In this document: positions 56,767 to 64,000 of the stretch, in pieces
How positions within the stretch are numbered: position 1 is the stretch's first letter
Layout: the number at the start of each line of letters is the position of its first letter
Assembly (NCBI RefSeq): GCF_900109825.1
Contig: NZ_FOBL01000004.1
Coordinates: forward strand, 30,200 to 94,199
Length of the DNA stretch: 64,000 nucleotides
Origin: Alkalibacterium putridalgicola
Lineage (GTDB): Bacteria; Bacillota; Bacilli; Lactobacillales; Carnobacteriaceae_A
Reading direction: 5' to 3'
Translations under genes and position numbers: made by a program
The notes under the pieces: generated by a model
What the model saw: the letters and a program-made list of their open reading frames with translations, nothing else
What the model was told of the DNA's origin: nothing
Database searches by the model: none

Positions 56767-57630
56767 ATGCGTATAAACACAAACACAGCAGCGATGAATA
56801 CATATTCTCGTTTAGGGCAAGCAAACAAATCAAAAAGTAACTCTTTAGCAAAGTTATCATCTGGTTTAAGAATTAATAAAGCCGGAGATGATGCAGCGGG
56901 GCTATCTATTTCTGAAAAGATGAAAAATCAGATCTCTGGTTTGAATCAAGCAACTCGTAATGCTCAGGATGGTATTTCTCTTATTCAAACAGCTGAAGGG
57001 GCATTAAACGAAACACATAGCATTTTAAATCGTATGCGTGATCTATCTGTACAAGCATCAAATGGAACGAATAGCGGAGATGACTTAACTGCTATAAAAG
57101 CAGAGATGGATGAGTTATCTACAGAAATTGATAGAATAGCAACGACTACAAAATTCAATGAAAAAGAACTATTAAATGGAGATGGCACAGGTGCAGTTGG
57201 AACAAGTGCTGATTTCGTACTCCAAATCGGTGCCAATACTGCAGCTGAGGATTCTCTTACAGTAACGATTGGTGCTATGGGATCGACGGCTTTAGGTATT
57301 AGTGCATTAGACGTATCCAATCTTGATCCTGTTGGCGATCAATCTATAACTGGTGCTCATCAGGCAATTGAAGCTATAGATACCGCAATTCAATCTGTAT
57401 CTACACAGCGCTCTTCATTAGGTGCTAACCAGAATCGTCTAGACCATACAATTAATAACTTGACCACAACGAAAGAAAACCTAACAGAAGCCAACTCACG
57501 TATCCGTGACGTTGATATGGCTGAAGAAATGATGGACTTTACTAAGTCAAATATTCTTTCTCAAGCTTCGACAGCTATGCTGGCGCAGGCTAACCAAATG
57601 CCTCAAGGTGTTTTACAGTTACTGGGATAA
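56767..57630 (+). CDS. Flagellin (copy 2)
   Basis: A 287-residue flagellin whose first 96 residues and last roughly 70 residues match copy 1 almost exactly, while the middle (about residues 97-215) diverges and is 17 residues longer. I start at ATG 56767 behind TGGAGG; the in-frame extension would translate the ribosome-binding site. It has its own SigD-type promoter and terminator. Confidence 0.97.
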   Translation: MRINTNTAAMNTYSRLGQANKSKSNSLAKLSSGLRINKAGDDAAGLSISEKMKNQISGLNQATRNAQDGISLIQTAEGALNETHSILNRMRDLSVQASNGTNSGDDLTAIKAEMDELSTEIDRIATTTKFNEKELLNGDGTGAVGTSADFVLQIGANTAAEDSLTVTIGAMGSTALGISALDVSNLDPVGDQSITGAHQAIEAIDTAIQSVSTQRSSLGANQNRLDHTINNLTTTKENLTEANSRIRDVDMAEEMMDFTKSNILSQASTAMLAQANQMPQGVLQLLG

Positions 57631-57659
57631 TCATCTGAACATAATTTTTAATATATTTA

Positions 57660-57696
57660 AATCGAAGCAGTATCCTTGCTGCTTCGGTTTTGTCTT
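57660..57696 (+). terminator. Terminator of flagellin gene 2
   Basis: Arms CGAAGCAG (57663-57670) and CTGCTTCG (57679-57686), then TTTTGTCTT. Confidence 0.82.
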
Positions 57697-57757
57697 ACAT
57701 ATGATTTACTGCTTTACATACTTAATATAACAATTCATTAGTAGAGGAGTTAAAATT

Positions 57758-58141
57758 ATGAACCAGCGTGTGACTTCTGTTGATGCATTACGCACGATCG
57801 ACCGGGTTTTACTTTCAAATAAAAATGCGGTATTCTTTTCAGAGGATGGTGAAGTAGAACCGGTCAAAGTAATCGAACCTATTGAAACACTATCGGATCG
57901 TTTAGAGCATAACACGAGTAAAGAACAACTAGAAAAACGTGCTGTCGAAGCGACGGCAGCGATGCAGCGTGTTAATGCTCAGCTAACGTTTAAAGTACAC
58001 GAAGGTACAGGACGCACGCTGGTTCAGCTGATCGAAAAAGAAACGAATGAAGTGATCCGTGAGATACCACCTGAGAAAATGCTGGATGTGATTGCCGGCA
58101 TCTGGAAGTGGTCAGGTATTACTTTAGATAGAATGGAGTGA
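57758..58141 (+). CDS. flaG: FlaG-family protein
   Basis: A 127-residue FlaG: a variable N-terminus and the conserved C-terminal domain AAMQRVNAQLTFKVHEGTGRTLVQLIEKETNEVIREIPPEKML. FlaG members affect filament length and usually precede fliD, as here (4 bp). Confidence 0.92.
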   Translation: MNQRVTSVDALRTIDRVLLSNKNAVFFSEDGEVEPVKVIEPIETLSDRLEHNTSKEQLEKRAVEATAAMQRVNAQLTFKVHEGTGRTLVQLIEKETNEVIREIPPEKMLDVIAGIWKWSGITLDRME

Positions 58142-58145
58142 GAGC

Positions 58146-59537
58146 ATGAATATAATGGGTATGTATTCGGGTATGGATATGAGTATGGTTGAGCAGCTGA
58201 TTCAAGCCGAATCTTCACGAAAAGTAAAATTCACGCAAAAGAAAGAGCAGTACACACAGTCCCAAAACGCTTGGAAAGATTTAAATACGCGTCTGGATTC
58301 TCTTTACAAACGCCTGGATGACGTTAGAAAGACAGAGTCGTTCAACTCAAAAACGGTTGAACTGACCGGCGAAGAGAATCTGACTGTAACCGCTGATGAA
58401 GGCGCTGCTACAGGTGAATACCGTGTTCAAATACAGCAACTTGCCACTCAGACACGTTTGACGGGTGACCGGGTGCCAACCGATTCGATACATAGCGAAT
58501 TATCTTTTTCAGGGGATTTGACACTTACAACAGGAGCAGGGAGTTTTAATGTGACTGTTGAAGCAGCAGATAGTTTAAAATCGATCAGTGATAAAATTAA
58601 TGGTCAGACTGAAGAGACGGGTGTCAAGGCTTCGATCGTCGATAACCGGCTGGTCCTTTCACACAATGAATATGGTCCACAAGACTTAAGTGTTTCAGGA
58701 ACCGGCACGTTGACCTCTGATTTGGGTCTCGATGCTGCAACAGCTGTCCAGGGGAAAAGCGCGCTGTTTACTGTTGATGGATTGGCTATTGAGCGCACAA
58801 CTAATACAATCGATGATGTTATCGAAGGATTGAGCTTTGAACTGACGAATATTCACGAGGGTAGTGAAGAGACAAAAATCTCTGTAACAGAGGATATGGA
58901 TAAGGCTGCAGAAACGCTGGAAAAATTCGTTGAACAATACAATTCAACACAAGGCTACATAAAGACACAACTGGATGTCGGCGATCCTTCTGCAGAAAAC
59001 AACAAGACAGGGAAACTTTCTGGAGATGGCACGCTTATGCGTCTTCAGTCCAACTTACGTAAAATGATGACCAAGCAGTCGACTAGCGCTAGCTCAGTTT
59101 CTAGTTTAGCAGACCTAGGAGTGGAAATCAGTCGAGATGGGACAGCGAGTTTCGATCGGGAAAAACTTGAAGAACAGATCAATTCAGATCCAAACGCGGT
59201 CTCTGATTTCTTTTCTAGAACTGAGACGGTTCCAGAGACAGCCGACGCCAATGGCGATATCGTTCCGGCTACTACCAAAAAAGTTGGCTTTTCAGAAGAT
59301 ATGCGTTCATTCGTCGACGAATACATCTCAAGTTCGTTAGGTATCATCAAAACAAGGAATGATACGTATGATCGTATGATTCGAGATGTTGATGATCGTA
59401 TATCTCAGTTTGAAGACCGTCTGGAGGCAAAAAAAGCACGCTATATCAGAGAGTTTACAGCTTTAGATACGGCAATGATGCAGGCGGAATCACAGCTTGA
59501 ACAGATGTACAGCCAGTTGGGTATGGGACAGGAATAA
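58146..59537 (+). CDS. fliD: Flagellar cap protein FliD
   Basis: A 463-residue filament cap (HAP2). It has the N-terminal GMDMSMVEQLIQAES segment, the middle beta domains with LTVTADEGAATGEYRVQIQQLA, and the C-terminal coiled coil IRDVDDRISQFEDRLEAKKARYIREFTALD. It caps the growing filament and folds flagellin. It is followed by a fliT-like gene and fliS. Confidence 0.95.
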   Translation: MNIMGMYSGMDMSMVEQLIQAESSRKVKFTQKKEQYTQSQNAWKDLNTRLDSLYKRLDDVRKTESFNSKTVELTGEENLTVTADEGAATGEYRVQIQQLATQTRLTGDRVPTDSIHSELSFSGDLTLTTGAGSFNVTVEAADSLKSISDKINGQTEETGVKASIVDNRLVLSHNEYGPQDLSVSGTGTLTSDLGLDAATAVQGKSALFTVDGLAIERTTNTIDDVIEGLSFELTNIHEGSEETKISVTEDMDKAAETLEKFVEQYNSTQGYIKTQLDVGDPSAENNKTGKLSGDGTLMRLQSNLRKMMTKQSTSASSVSSLADLGVEISRDGTASFDREKLEEQINSDPNAVSDFFSRTETVPETADANGDIVPATTKKVGFSEDMRSFVDEYISSSLGIIKTRNDTYDRMIRDVDDRISQFEDRLEAKKARYIREFTALDTAMMQAESQLEQMYSQLGMGQE

Positions 59538-59562
59538 CACAGTTGAGGGGATTCTAATCAGC

Positions 59563-59934
59563 ATGACACATTCAACAGCGTTTAGATCTAAAGAAAATGA
59601 ATTATTAACTATGTTAAAACGGTTAAACGACTGGCAGTCGGATTCGGATGGGGCGATCGACACGGCTTATGCGGTCCTTGAAATGAACCAGGAGTCACTC
59701 GCGGCACTCAGTGAATGGGATGCTCAGTTATCTTTTGAAGAACTCAGGTCTTTTGGTGAAAAGAATAAAAATATTTTTGAAGCGATGATCGTTAAGCAAA
59801 AGGAACTCATACAGTTTATTAAAAGAGAGTCAAGTAAGCTTTCAACACAGCTGTCACAGATGAACCATAAGTCAAAAGCAGTCAAATTGTATAAGAACAA
59901 CGATAAATCACTCTTTATTGACCGGGACATGTAA
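59563..59934 (+). CDS. FliT-like small helical protein between fliD and fliS
   Basis: A 123-residue helical, charged protein with no clear family signature. It sits where FliT- or FlgN-type export chaperones occur, between fliD and fliS. I begin at ATG 59563 with GAGGGG 12 bases upstream; a longer in-frame reading would overlap the fliD end and lacks a ribosome-binding site. A chaperone for FliD is inferred from position, not from motifs. In Bacillus the order is fliD-fliS-fliT; here the unknown gene comes first. Confidence 0.7.
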   Translation: MTHSTAFRSKENELLTMLKRLNDWQSDSDGAIDTAYAVLEMNQESLAALSEWDAQLSFEELRSFGEKNKNIFEAMIVKQKELIQFIKRESSKLSTQLSQMNHKSKAVKLYKNNDKSLFIDRDM

Positions 59935-59949
59935 GAAAGGAACAAAAAA

Positions 59950-60315
59950 ATGGGATATGCATCCGCAGCAAAACAATACAAAAAGAATCAGATCGAAACA
60001 GCTTCACCGAAACAACTCGTGATTTTACTATATGAGGGAGCGATCAAGTACATTCGCCTGGGAGAACTTGCTTTAGAGCAAAATGATTATAGTAAAGTGA
60101 ACAAAAACTTGCAGAAGGCACAGGACATCGTAACGGAACTGATGGTATCTCTCAACCATCAGGATGGTCAGAACGCTATTGCAAGCGATCTGGAAGCCAT
60201 GTATTCATTTATTTTAAATCAGCTTTTGCAAGCCAACCTGCAAAAAGACCAGGAGAAGATGGTACAGTCGAGACGATTGATGTCGGAACTTCTGGAAGCG
60301 TGGACCAGCATTTAA
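59950..60315 (+). CDS. fliS: Flagellin chaperone FliS
   Basis: A 121-residue FliS: the YKKNQIETASPKQLVILLYEGAIKYI start and the four-helix bundle pattern with MVSLNHQDGQNAIASDLEAMYSF. It binds the flagellin C-terminus to prevent early polymerisation. Its stop codon lies inside the terminator hairpin. Confidence 0.95.
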   Translation: MGYASAAKQYKKNQIETASPKQLVILLYEGAIKYIRLGELALEQNDYSKVNKNLQKAQDIVTELMVSLNHQDGQNAIASDLEAMYSFILNQLLQANLQKDQEKMVQSRRLMSELLEAWTSI

Positions 60316-60330
60316 TGCTGGTCTTTTTTT
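60303..60330 (+). terminator. Terminator of flaG-fliD-fliS
   Basis: Arms GACCAGCAT and ATGCTGGTC with a TTA loop and seven T residues. Confidence 0.9.
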
Positions 60331-60755
60331 ATGGAGAAAATTCGTCAGTTTATTTATAGTTGGGTAATATTATATGTGGAGGGATTTTGGACATTATATA
60401 TATAGATTATTGATGTATTTTAATCAGTTACTATTCATAAGTGTCTGAATAATTATAAAACAATCGTTATCTAAATATTCATGTTTAAATTTAATTATAT
60501 GTTTACTCGTTCACAGAAACGTCACATTTAATATTGCTAAATTATTACAAATATGTGAATTCTGTTTTTGTACGTAATTAACTAGATGAAACCGTAACCA
60601 GTGCACGTTCTATCAAATGATAAACCCGGTCTAATGGGATTTACATTGACTGTCAAAGTAAAAATCAACTATCTTTTTTTACAACTTGTAATAATTTTAA
60701 TGATAAAGAAACGAAAAAACGGCTTATTTTTAGTAAATTTGCTGAAAAACGTGTA
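60331..60755. other. AT-rich gene-free region before flgB
   Basis: About 425 bp of AT-rich sequence with no credible gene, no 52-bp array and no hairpin that I can recognise. A 61-codon open frame at 60601-60786 has no ribosome-binding site and no protein-like composition. Confidence 0.6.
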
Positions 60756-60784
60756 TTGCACCTTTGCTTTTACTCCTATAAAAT
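60756..60784 (+). promoter_or_regulatory. SigA promoter of the flgB operon
   Basis: TTGCAC (60756-60761), 17 bp, TAAAAT (60779-60784). The early basal-body operon thus appears to use the housekeeping sigma factor. Confidence 0.65.
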
Positions 60785-60850
60785 GAATCTTGTCGTGAAA
60801 AAGCAAGAATAAATATACAAACATGAGATCAATGAGGAAGGATACATACT

Positions 60851-61231
60851 ATGTTGACAGGTCAGAATATACACTTATTAAAAAATGCTCTAGATGCTTC
60901 ATCGATGAGACAAGAGACGATATCTTCAAATATTTCAAATGTAAACACTGCCGGATACAAAGCTAAACGCGTCGATTTTGAAAACGCGCTGAAGAGTGCC
61001 ATGGATGGGACCGGCTTAAAGGCAAGTCATGCGAAACATTTTGGTGTTTCCGGGTTCGGCGACGTTAAACCACAGACGATCGAACAGACAGGGAACCGGG
61101 TAACTGAGAATGGAAACAATGTTGCGATCGATACTGAGATGGCTGAACTCTCTGCCAATGCCCTTTATTTTCAGGCAGTATCTACTCAACTGACGAATCA
61201 GTACGGCATGATTCGATCCGTATTAAGATAA
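60851..61231 (+). CDS. flgB: Flagellar proximal rod protein FlgB
   Basis: A 126-residue rod protein with the SSNISNVNTAGYKAKRVDFE signature of the rod/hook family and the ELSANALYFQAVSTQL C-terminal helix. It is the first gene of the basal-body operon flgB-flgC-fliE-fliF, the standard order. Confidence 0.95.
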   Translation: MLTGQNIHLLKNALDASSMRQETISSNISNVNTAGYKAKRVDFENALKSAMDGTGLKASHAKHFGVSGFGDVKPQTIEQTGNRVTENGNNVAIDTEMAELSANALYFQAVSTQLTNQYGMIRSVLR

Positions 61232-61255
61232 ACACATAAAAAGGAGGCTTAAACG

Positions 61256-61693
61256 ATGTCTATTTTTAACAGCATGCAGATCAATGCCAGCGGATTGAAT
61301 CTTGAACGGTTCAAACTGGATACGATTTCTACTAACATAGCCAACGTCAATACGACGCGTAAAGAAAACGGCGATGGTCCTTACATAAAACAGCAAGTCC
61401 TTTTTGAAGAGAATCTGCGACAAATGAAATCAGGTTTCACAGGGGATATTTCAACCAAAAGCCAGGGTGTAAGGATTTCTGGTGTTGAAGCAGACGAAGA
61501 TAACATCCGACTGGTCTTTGAACCGGGTCATCCAGATGCCAACGAAGAAGGGTATGTCGCGTATCCGAATGTGGACATGGCGGACGAGATGGTCGACATG
61601 ATGACAGCCATTCGTACCTATGATGCGAATGTCACGGCCATCAACAGCAGTAAAGATATGCTGAAGCGAGCCATGGAAATCGGAAGCAAGTAA
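61256..61693 (+). CDS. flgC: Flagellar proximal rod protein FlgC
   Basis: A 145-residue rod protein with STNIANVNTTRKENGDGPYIKQ at the N-terminus and the GYVAYPNVDMADEMVDMMTAIRTYDANVTAIN C-terminal block. It follows flgB by 24 bp with AGGAGG. Confidence 0.96.
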   Translation: MSIFNSMQINASGLNLERFKLDTISTNIANVNTTRKENGDGPYIKQQVLFEENLRQMKSGFTGDISTKSQGVRISGVEADEDNIRLVFEPGHPDANEEGYVAYPNVDMADEMVDMMTAIRTYDANVTAINSSKDMLKRAMEIGSK

Positions 61694-61722
61694 TTAAATT
61701 CAACTGAATAGGAATGAAAAAA

Positions 61723-62034
61723 ATGATTAACCCATTAAATCAGCTCTACCCCAATGCACTGCAGCAAATCGATCAGGTCGCACAGACGACCGCTAAGGTG
61801 ACAGATAAACAATCGGACTCTTTCACCGATCTACTTAATCAGTCGATAAACAACCTGGATTCCAAACAAGCAGAATCGACTCAAGCCATCCAGTCACTGG
61901 TTGACGGCACGGCGGATGATTTACATACAGTGATGATCAAAACGACGGAAGCACAACTCTCTTTAGAAGTAGCTGTTCAATTACGCAACAGATCGTTAGA
62001 AGCTTTTAACGAAATGAAAAACATGCAATTTTAA
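61723..62034 (+). CDS. fliE: MS-ring/rod adaptor FliE
   Basis: A 103-residue FliE: the variable N-terminus and the conserved end VMIKTTEAQLSLEVAVQLRNRSLEAFNEMKNM. It is the first rod component exported and joins the MS ring to the rod. I choose ATG 61723 (TAGGA 9 bases upstream), giving the family-like MINP start, over ATG 61714, which touches the ribosome-binding site. Confidence 0.92.
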   Translation: MINPLNQLYPNALQQIDQVAQTTAKVTDKQSDSFTDLLNQSINNLDSKQAESTQAIQSLVDGTADDLHTVMIKTTEAQLSLEVAVQLRNRSLEAFNEMKNMQF

Positions 62035-62066
62035 CGAGTAAGAGAACAGAGTAAGGGAGATTTCAG

Positions 62067-63668
62067 ATGAACAAAGTCAAACAAGTGGGGCTGTCGATCC
62101 AAAACGGCTGGCTCCAGCTGGATAAAACTAAACGAAAGCGGCTCATAGCCTTTGTATCCATAGCACTTATTGCCACACTTTTGATCGGCTATTTCATGCA
62201 GCGCAGTACATATACCGTATTATTTTCAAATTTAGATGAAGCCGATGCCGGGGCGATCGTTGAGGACCTGGAGTCACAAGGTCTGGAGTACCGTTTAGAG
62301 GATAACGGCACAACCATCCTGATGGACGAAGAGGAAATCGACAATTACCGTATCGACTTGGCTGTGAATGGGCTGATGCCGGAAAAATCGACGGGCTTTG
62401 AGATCTTCGATGAAACCAGCATGATGACCACCGATGAAGACAGACAGATCATGTATCAGCGGGCGCTTACAGGCGAACTGGAACGGTCGATTTCATCGAT
62501 CCATCAGGTCGAAGCGGCTAAAGTGATGCTGTCCTTACCTGATGACAGTATTTTTCAGAACCCTGAGTACCGTACCGAAGCTTCTGCATCGATCGTTATT
62601 GAATCAAGGGGCGCACTGTCTCAGCAGAATATTCAGGGCATCGCCTCTTTAGTGACAGGGGCTGTCGAGCGTTTACCTGTCGAGAATGTACAGATCGTCG
62701 ATACCAGCGGCAATCTATTGAGCGGCTTTTTACAATCAGGCGGTAATAATATATCAGCTGCTGAAATGACCACGAATCACCAGTCCATGAAGCAGTCATA
62801 CGAGAAAGATCTGGAACAGCGTATTTTGTCACTGCTGGCTCCAGTATATGGTTATAACAACCTGCGTGTCGTCGTGAACGCAGACATGAACTTTGATGTC
62901 GTTGAAGGCGAGACCATCGAGTACACGGCACCGATGACTGAAGAAGGCGATGAGAACCGTGAAGGGCTGATCAGAAGTCAGACGGAGAGTTTTGACGGTG
63001 CCCGAGATATGGTTGCCAGTCTGATCGAAGGACAAGAGACTCCATTAGCTGATGATGACGATCCGGATAACAACGCCTCTCTTGACCGTACGATAAATTA
63101 TGAACTGAATCAGGAAACACAGCGCTATGTACAGGCCCCAGGAGTAGTTGAAGGCGTTAATGCCTCGATCGTTGTGAATGCAAACTCAGGTGTCGCACCA
63201 GCTGAGCCGGAGATCGACCGTATCGTATCACGCGCCTTAGGGTTAGATAATGCGGCTGACATGCCTTTACGCGGGGATGTAACTGTGGGGATATTACCTT
63301 TTGCTGACGGTGAAGAGTTAGTCATTGATAGAGATCCGACAGATATTCTTGTGGGTATTACTGATTTCCTGAAAGCGAACTGGATCTATATGTCTTTAGG
63401 CCTTCTTCTATTAGTGGTCTCTATTTTTGTTCTTTCCCTGGTCAAACGCGGGAAACAGGAAGAAGAGTTCTTTGAAGAAGAACCTGTTCAGGCAGCGCCG
63501 GTCAAAGTGAAACCGGAACCTGATCTGTCTGAAATCATGGAAAAAGAAAATGAAGTCAACAAACAGAAGAATAAAGTCATGAGTGAAAAAGAAGATCGTG
63601 TCAGAAAAGAAGCCAAAGAGAATCCTGAATTAGTGGCCGATCTGATGAAAGTCTGGTTGAAAGACTAG
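62067..63668 (+). CDS. fliF: Flagellar MS-ring protein FliF
   Basis: A 533-residue FliF, full length. TM1 (about 26-44) is followed by ring-building domains with YTVLFSNLDEADAGAIV and VEAAKVMLSLPDDSIF, then TM2 (about 438-458). The cytosolic C-terminal FliG-binding tail NPELVADLMKVWLKD is intact. It builds the membrane ring on which the switch assembles. The next expected gene, fliG, is not present in the remaining 330 bp; an IS110-type transposase faces it instead. Confidence 0.97.
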   Translation: MNKVKQVGLSIQNGWLQLDKTKRKRLIAFVSIALIATLLIGYFMQRSTYTVLFSNLDEADAGAIVEDLESQGLEYRLEDNGTTILMDEEEIDNYRIDLAVNGLMPEKSTGFEIFDETSMMTTDEDRQIMYQRALTGELERSISSIHQVEAAKVMLSLPDDSIFQNPEYRTEASASIVIESRGALSQQNIQGIASLVTGAVERLPVENVQIVDTSGNLLSGFLQSGGNNISAAEMTTNHQSMKQSYEKDLEQRILSLLAPVYGYNNLRVVVNADMNFDVVEGETIEYTAPMTEEGDENREGLIRSQTESFDGARDMVASLIEGQETPLADDDDPDNNASLDRTINYELNQETQRYVQAPGVVEGVNASIVVNANSGVAPAEPEIDRIVSRALGLDNAADMPLRGDVTVGILPFADGEELVIDRDPTDILVGITDFLKANWIYMSLGLLLLVVSIFVLSLVKRGKQEEEFFEEEPVQAAPVKVKPEPDLSEIMEKENEVNKQKNKVMSEKEDRVRKEAKENPELVADLMKVWLKD

Positions 63669-63773
63669 AAAGACTAACTATATAAAGTCAAGCAATAAAA
63701 CCTAATATTTCTACAGTCTATTTTGGAATTTAAGGGCGCATCAAATAAACTTAAGCAAGCGTCATTTTTGAAA
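63669..63773. other. Junction between fliF and the IS110-type element
   Basis: A gene-free 105 bp containing the end of the insertion element. The exact element boundary cannot be set, since IS110 elements lack clear terminal inverted repeats. No terminator for fliF is seen. Confidence 0.5.
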
Positions 63774-64000
63774 TTATTTCAAACGCACTTCGTATGGTTC
63801 ATTCTTTTTTAAAATAGCGTAAATAATGTAACAGAGTTTGCGTGACACAGCGCCCAGAGCTGTAAGGTGGTGTTTACCTTCGGATATTTTCTTTTCGTAA
63901 AATGCTTTTAATACAGGATCGTGTCTTGAGGCTACTAGTGCAGCGGAGAATAAGGCTTTTCTTAAATATGGAGAGCCCCGTTTACTCATGACGTTGTGTG
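63774..64000 (-). mobile_element. IS110/IS116/IS902-family transposase, C-terminal part
   Basis: The visible 75 or so residues end a transposase of the IS110 type, containing the Transposase_20 C-terminal block SKRGSPYLRKALFSAALVAS and the GAVSRKLCYIIYAILKK helix. The reading frame stays open to the window edge (His-Asn-Val before the Met at 63989), so the gene continues outside and is partial here. IS110 enzymes use a RuvC-like domain, with a DEDD motif expected in the missing part, and a serine-containing C-terminal domain, and are guided by an element-encoded RNA. It points towards fliF. Confidence 0.88.

Noticed and set aside
60601..60786. 61-codon frame upstream of flgB
   Set aside because: No ribosome-binding site, AT-driven composition, and it overlaps the predicted flgB promoter.

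Overview
The window looks like a low-to-medium GC Gram-positive chromosome. ATG, GTG and TTG starts follow strong Shine-Dalgarno sequences, lipoproteins have lipoboxes, regulation is of the AraR/XylR/cre type, and the chemotaxis set is of the Bacillus type (CheC, CheD, FliY). A motile, plant-polysaccharide-using member of the Lactobacillales, in the Carnobacteriaceae (Alkalibacterium/Marinilactibacillus-like), is my best inference. There is no rRNA or tRNA to prove it.

1-27.3 kb is a xylan/arabinan utilisation island. It holds a signal-less GH10 xylanase, a DUF975 membrane protein and a sialate-O-acetylesterase-type esterase. Next come xylA, an orphan ABC sugar-binding lipoprotein, a MATE exporter, GH51 abfA, two GH43 enzymes, a second paralogous binding lipoprotein and araR. 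The araD-araA-araB operon follows and runs on through a small acidic protein, GH127, GH27 and GH43. None of the glycosidases carries a signal peptide, so oligosaccharides appear to be imported and cut in the cytosol. AraR operators lie on three promoters, one of them as a pair exactly 42 bp apart; an XylR-type operator sits on xylA; cre sites are scattered. Neither xylR nor any ABC permease is present.

27.8-36.9 kb is housekeeping and accessory: a pentapeptide-repeat protein, a SWIM/SNF2 helicase, miaA-hflX, then a c-di-GMP-I (GEMM) riboswitch with terminator in front of a lipoprotein and a secreted DUF5667/charged-helix protein. 37-63.7 kb is motility: two chemoreceptors, cheW-cheD-cheB-cheR-cheA-cheC-cheY-cheW-fliM-fliY, a third receptor, flgM-flgN-flgK-flgL, two flagellins, flaG-fliD-(fliT-like)-fliS, and flgB-flgC-fliE-fliF. 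Six SigD-type promoters (TAAA/TTAA, N14-15, GCCGATAA-like) drive much of it. The operon stops at fliF, where an IS110-family transposase enters from the window edge; fliG is not seen.

The most unusual signal is non-coding. Five intergenic regions (about 3.9-4.3, 8.5-8.7, 27.4-27.8, 32.1-32.35 and 52.15-52.3 kb) hold arrays of short degenerate words in strictly alternating orientation. The step is almost exactly 52 bp (51 bp in one array). Each array has its own word theme around a shared ACTC/GAGT core. I know of no described element with this architecture.
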